Shown: positions 6,456 through 8,069 of the stretch, piece by piece | How positions within the stretch are numbered: position 1 is the first letter of the stretch | How the letters are laid out: every line of letters starts with the position of its first letter | Assembly: GCA_900767885.1 (NCBI GenBank) | Contig: CAAGAU010000036.1 | Span: 1-8,069, forward strand | DNA from: Clostridia bacterium | Lineage (GTDB): Bacteria > Bacillota > Clostridia > Christensenellales > Borkfalkiaceae | Reading direction: 5' to 3' | DNA: 8,069 nt | Notes under the pieces: generated by a model | Database searches by the model: none | Seen by the model: the letters and a program-made list of their open reading frames with translations, nothing else | What the model was told of the DNA's origin: nothing | Translations under genes and position numbers: made by a program

Positions 6456-7175
6456 TCAAAGCGCAAAGACGTGTTTGCCTATGGTAACTACCGTCTTTCT
6501 CGAAAAAATCCACTTGCTCGTCGCAACCGCAGGATTGTAGTAATATAAACTGCCCTGCGAGGGGTCGTAACCGTTCATCGCGTCTTTCGCAGCCGAAAGC
6601 GCGGTTGCGTTGGGCGAAAGGTTTATTTGCCCGTCGGAAACGCAGGTGAACGCGTAAGGTTGATAAATTACGCCCGATATGGTGTTGGGGAACGACGGAC
6701 TTTTAACTCTGTTTAAAACGACTGCGCCGACCGCGACCATTCCCGAATAGGTTTCGCCGCGAGCCTCCGCGTAAATGAGCCTTGCAAGTAAGTTCGCGTC
6801 CGAACTCGTGTACGTCGAACCTGTGTTTACCGTAGAGGACGACGAGAGGCCGAGCGCGGCAAGAGTTTTCGCGCCGACTATTCCGTCCGCGGTAAGACCG
6901 TTTTTGCGTTGAAAATAAACGACCGCTTTTTTCGTAGCCGCTCCGAATATGCCGTCTACGCTGCCGCCGTAATAGCCCCAGTTTTTAAGTTTGCGTTGAA
7001 TTTTTTTGACCGTGTCGCCTCTGCTGCCCTGTTTAATAGCCGCCGCATCGAGCGCGGTTGCCGCCGCCGGGCTATCCGCTATATATCCGCGTAAGCCGAC
7101 CGTCGCCGCCGCCGCTCCGCCCGCTATCGCAAGCGATAAAGCGATCACTGCCGTTACTTTTGCTGTTTTTTTCAT
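6456..7175 (-). CDS. sleB: spore cortex-lytic enzyme SleB
   Basis: SleB hydrolyses the muramic-lactam-containing cortex peptidoglycan during spore germination. In Bacillus it acts as a lytic transglycosylase. The 239-residue protein has a signal peptide (residues 1 to about 24, KK then a hydrophobic Ala-rich core), a PG_binding_1 domain at about 47-110 (GDTVKKIQRKLKNWGYYGG, then DGIFGAATKKAVVYFQ), a Ser/Thr linker, and a C-terminal Hydrolase_2/SleB catalytic domain at about 125-239. The expected catalytic glutamate is E137 in LIYAEARGE. The closing family motif is YYYNPAVATSKWIFSR followed by IGKHVFA. The ribosome binding site AGGAGG lies four bases from the ATG. The gene heads a two-gene unit with ypeB. 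In Bacillus this operon is made in the forespore under sigma-G, but I could not find a convincing sigma-G promoter upstream. Confidence 0.93.
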   Translation of the reverse strand: MKKTAKVTAVIALSLAIAGGAAAATVGLRGYIADSPAAATALDAAAIKQGSRGDTVKKIQRKLKNWGYYGGSVDGIFGAATKKAVVYFQRKNGLTADGIVGAKTLAALGLSSSSTVNTGSTYTSSDANLLARLIYAEARGETYSGMVAVGAVVLNRVKSPSFPNTISGVIYQPYAFTCVSDGQINLSPNATALSAAKDAMNGYDPSQGSLYYYNPAVATSKWIFSRKTVVTIGKHVFAL

Positions 7176-7284
7176 TTTCCCTCCTGTTAAAGCATAGTTA
7201 ATCGTTCTATACTCGTACTTTACGGCGAACGGGCTGCCTTACCCGCCGCGCATACCACCCGGATAGACAAATGAAAATCGACTT

Positions 7285-7809
7285 TTACTTATTTTGTTTC
7301 CATTTGGCTATAATCTCGCGGATTTTGGAGCGGTATTCCACCTTTTCGCCGTTTGCAAAACACATAGGCGGGTAGACCACGCACCACCAGTTATCCCCTT
7401 CGGCTTTACCGAGTTCGACGATTACCGCGTCGTAATAACCGCTTTCAAGCGTTAAATCTTCGTAAACGCGCGTGGGGAAATTTTCGTTTCTCACGCAAAC
7501 TTTCGCACCGTAAGTAAACCTGTTTTTATAAAGAACGGCTTTTATTACCTTGGTAAGATTTTGCTTTTGAGCGTTTATCGTTTTCACGGCGTCGCTTTTG
7601 TCGCGACAAGAGGCAATATACGGCGTAAGATAAGCGACTATCTCGTCGCGAACGAGATATTTAACCTCCTGATCGCAAGCCGAATTCGAGTTCGCCCTCA
7701 CGTGTATACGGAGATATTCGGAATTCCCCGTATTATTCACGCCGCACCCGCACGCTACCGTCAAAATTATTATGAATATTATTCCCAAAGATATACAAAT
7801 TTTTTTCAT
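7285..7809 (-). CDS. spoIIR: stage II sporulation protein R
   Basis: SpoIIR is made in the forespore and exported to the space between the two membranes, where it triggers the SpoIIGA protease to process pro-sigma-E in the mother cell. The 174-residue protein has an N-terminal hydrophobic segment (about 4-20) and then the conserved family core: YLRIHVRANSNSACDQEVKY (32-51), VRDEIVAYLTP, and the C-terminal hallmark GDNWWCVVYPPMCF. Length and motif order match the family. The hydrophobic segment ends TVACGC, which could be a lipobox. The start ATG at 7809 has TAAGGAG seven bases upstream, but that site lies inside a long leader hairpin. The sleB gene follows after 109 bases in the same direction with no clear terminator between. 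SpoIIR is normally controlled by sigma-F; I saw no clear sigma-F promoter. Confidence 0.94.
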   Translation of the reverse strand: MKKICISLGIIFIIILTVACGCGVNNTGNSEYLRIHVRANSNSACDQEVKYLVRDEIVAYLTPYIASCRDKSDAVKTINAQKQNLTKVIKAVLYKNRFTYGAKVCVRNENFPTRVYEDLTLESGYYDAVIVELGKAEGDNWWCVVYPPMCFANGEKVEYRSKIREIIAKWKQNK

Positions 7810-7862
7810 AAAAAAACTCCTTACTTTTTACGGCTTAATTATCGACCGCAAAATAAGGAGTT
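7810..7862 (-). promoter_or_regulatory. leader hairpin that sequesters the spoIIR ribosome binding site
   Basis: On the minus strand AACTCCTTA (7862-7854) is the exact complement of TAAGGAGTT (7823-7815), which contains the spoIIR Shine-Dalgarno sequence. Inside that stem, TTTTGCGG (7853-7846) pairs with CCGTAAAA (7833-7826), including one G-U pair, and there is a two-base bulge at 7825-7824. The result is about 17 base pairs around a 12-base loop. Seven T residues follow immediately and run into the ATG. The fold would hide the ribosome binding site, or act as an intrinsic terminator/attenuator just before the gene. Confidence 0.55.
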
Positions 7863-7882
7863 AATCGTTTTTGTTTTATAAT

Positions 7883-8068
7883 TTATAAAATAATTTGTCG
7901 TTTATCGAACGCAAAAATCACATACCGTGTAGCCATTAGAGATTTGAACCAATTAAGTTTTAACGGCGCAAAATTTGTAAAATCGGCGTTAAACTCTCTT
8001 GTAATACGGCAAGTATGACGGCGTTCGTTTGCCTTGATTTTCCTAAATTTATCGCCGTTAAAATGCGT
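7883..8068 (-). other. open minus-strand frame running off the window edge, coding status unknown
   Basis: A frame of 61 sense codons enters from the right edge and stops at 7883-7885. The product is basic and aromatic (for example KIKANERRHTC and NFAPLKLNWFKS). I recognise no family. A second minus-strand frame is also open for over 30 codons in the same stretch, which weakens the case for coding. It could be the 3' end of a gene beyond the window or a structured repeat that happens to lack stops. Confidence 0.15.
7958..8063. repeat. 19-bp imperfect inverted repeat flanking 68 bp
   Basis: Bases 7958-7976 (TTTTAACGGCGCAAAATTT) and 8045-8063 (AAATTTATCGCCGTTAAAA) are inverted copies that match at 17 of 19 positions, with an 11-bp perfect core TTTTAACGGCG/CGCCGTTAAAA. 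The 68 bases between hold further partial echoes such as TCGGCGTTAAAC (7982-7993). I see no target-site duplication. It could be a small palindromic repeat, a MITE-like remnant, or the stem of a structured RNA. The rest of 7863-8069 shows no confident gene or RNA. Confidence 0.45.
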
Positions 8069-8069
8069 A

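Noticed and set aside
7176..7284. Possible sigma-G or sigma-F promoter between spoIIR and sleB
   Set aside because: A GTATA on the minus strand at 7208-7212 resembles a -35, but no matching -10 lies at the right distance, so I do not call it. A GC-rich patch at 7229-7262 forms no clear terminator.
7936..7955. Minus-strand GGTTCAAATC resembling a tRNA T-loop
   Set aside because: The flanking bases do not form a T stem, and no acceptor, anticodon or D arm can be drawn nearby.

Overview
The window looks like chromosome from an endospore-forming, low-to-moderate-GC Bacillota, most likely an anaerobic Clostridia-type gut or environmental lineage. The main reason is a block of three sporulation/germination genes on the minus strand (spoIIR, sleB, ypeB). 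Strong AGGAGG-type ribosome binding sites and canonical TTGACA/TATAAT-like promoters agree with this. I cannot assign a genus.

Layout from left to right. (1) Bases 1-158: a short, hairpin-rich stretch with a possible 20-codon C-terminal gene tail ending at 63. It resembles the right end of an insertion element of the IS200/IS605 kind, but the window cuts it off. (2) 159-431 (-): a small reading frame that I read as the wreck of an FAD-dependent oxidoreductase. The N-terminal dinucleotide-binding motif survives in one frame, is joined almost directly to the C-terminal tail in another, and several hundred codons are missing. (3) 432-603: a divergent promoter region with a near-consensus promoter for araC, an extended -10 for the broken gene, and a repeated 9-mer placed at both -35 regions. 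(4) 604-1530 (+): an AraC-family regulator that probably controlled the lost oxidoreductase gene. (5) 1541-1570: a hairpin between convergent genes.

(6) 4140-1583 (-): a two-gene ABC operon, a MacB/LolD-type ATPase and a 620-residue FtsX-type permease, with overlapping stop and start codons and a good vegetative promoter at 4199-4227. (7) 4287-4314: an intrinsic terminator for the minus-strand germination operon. (8) 7175-4362 (-): sleB-ypeB. SleB is the cortex-lytic enzyme and YpeB its partner. This YpeB carries an extra cytoplasmic N-terminal tail of about 250 residues, extremely rich in Lys, Arg, Ala and Glu, ahead of its membrane anchor. (9) 7809-7285 (-): spoIIR, the forespore signal for sigma-E activation. 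Its leader folds into a long hairpin that buries its own Shine-Dalgarno sequence. (10) 7863-8069: no confident gene; a 19-bp imperfect inverted repeat and an open minus-strand frame running off the edge.

The sporulation genes span early signalling across the forespore membrane (SpoIIR) to spore germination (SleB/YpeB). The ABC operon and the AraC/oxidoreductase remnant look functionally independent. The most interesting points are the histone-like YpeB tail, the SD-sequestering spoIIR leader, and the orphaned regulator with its candidate operators beside a collapsed target gene.
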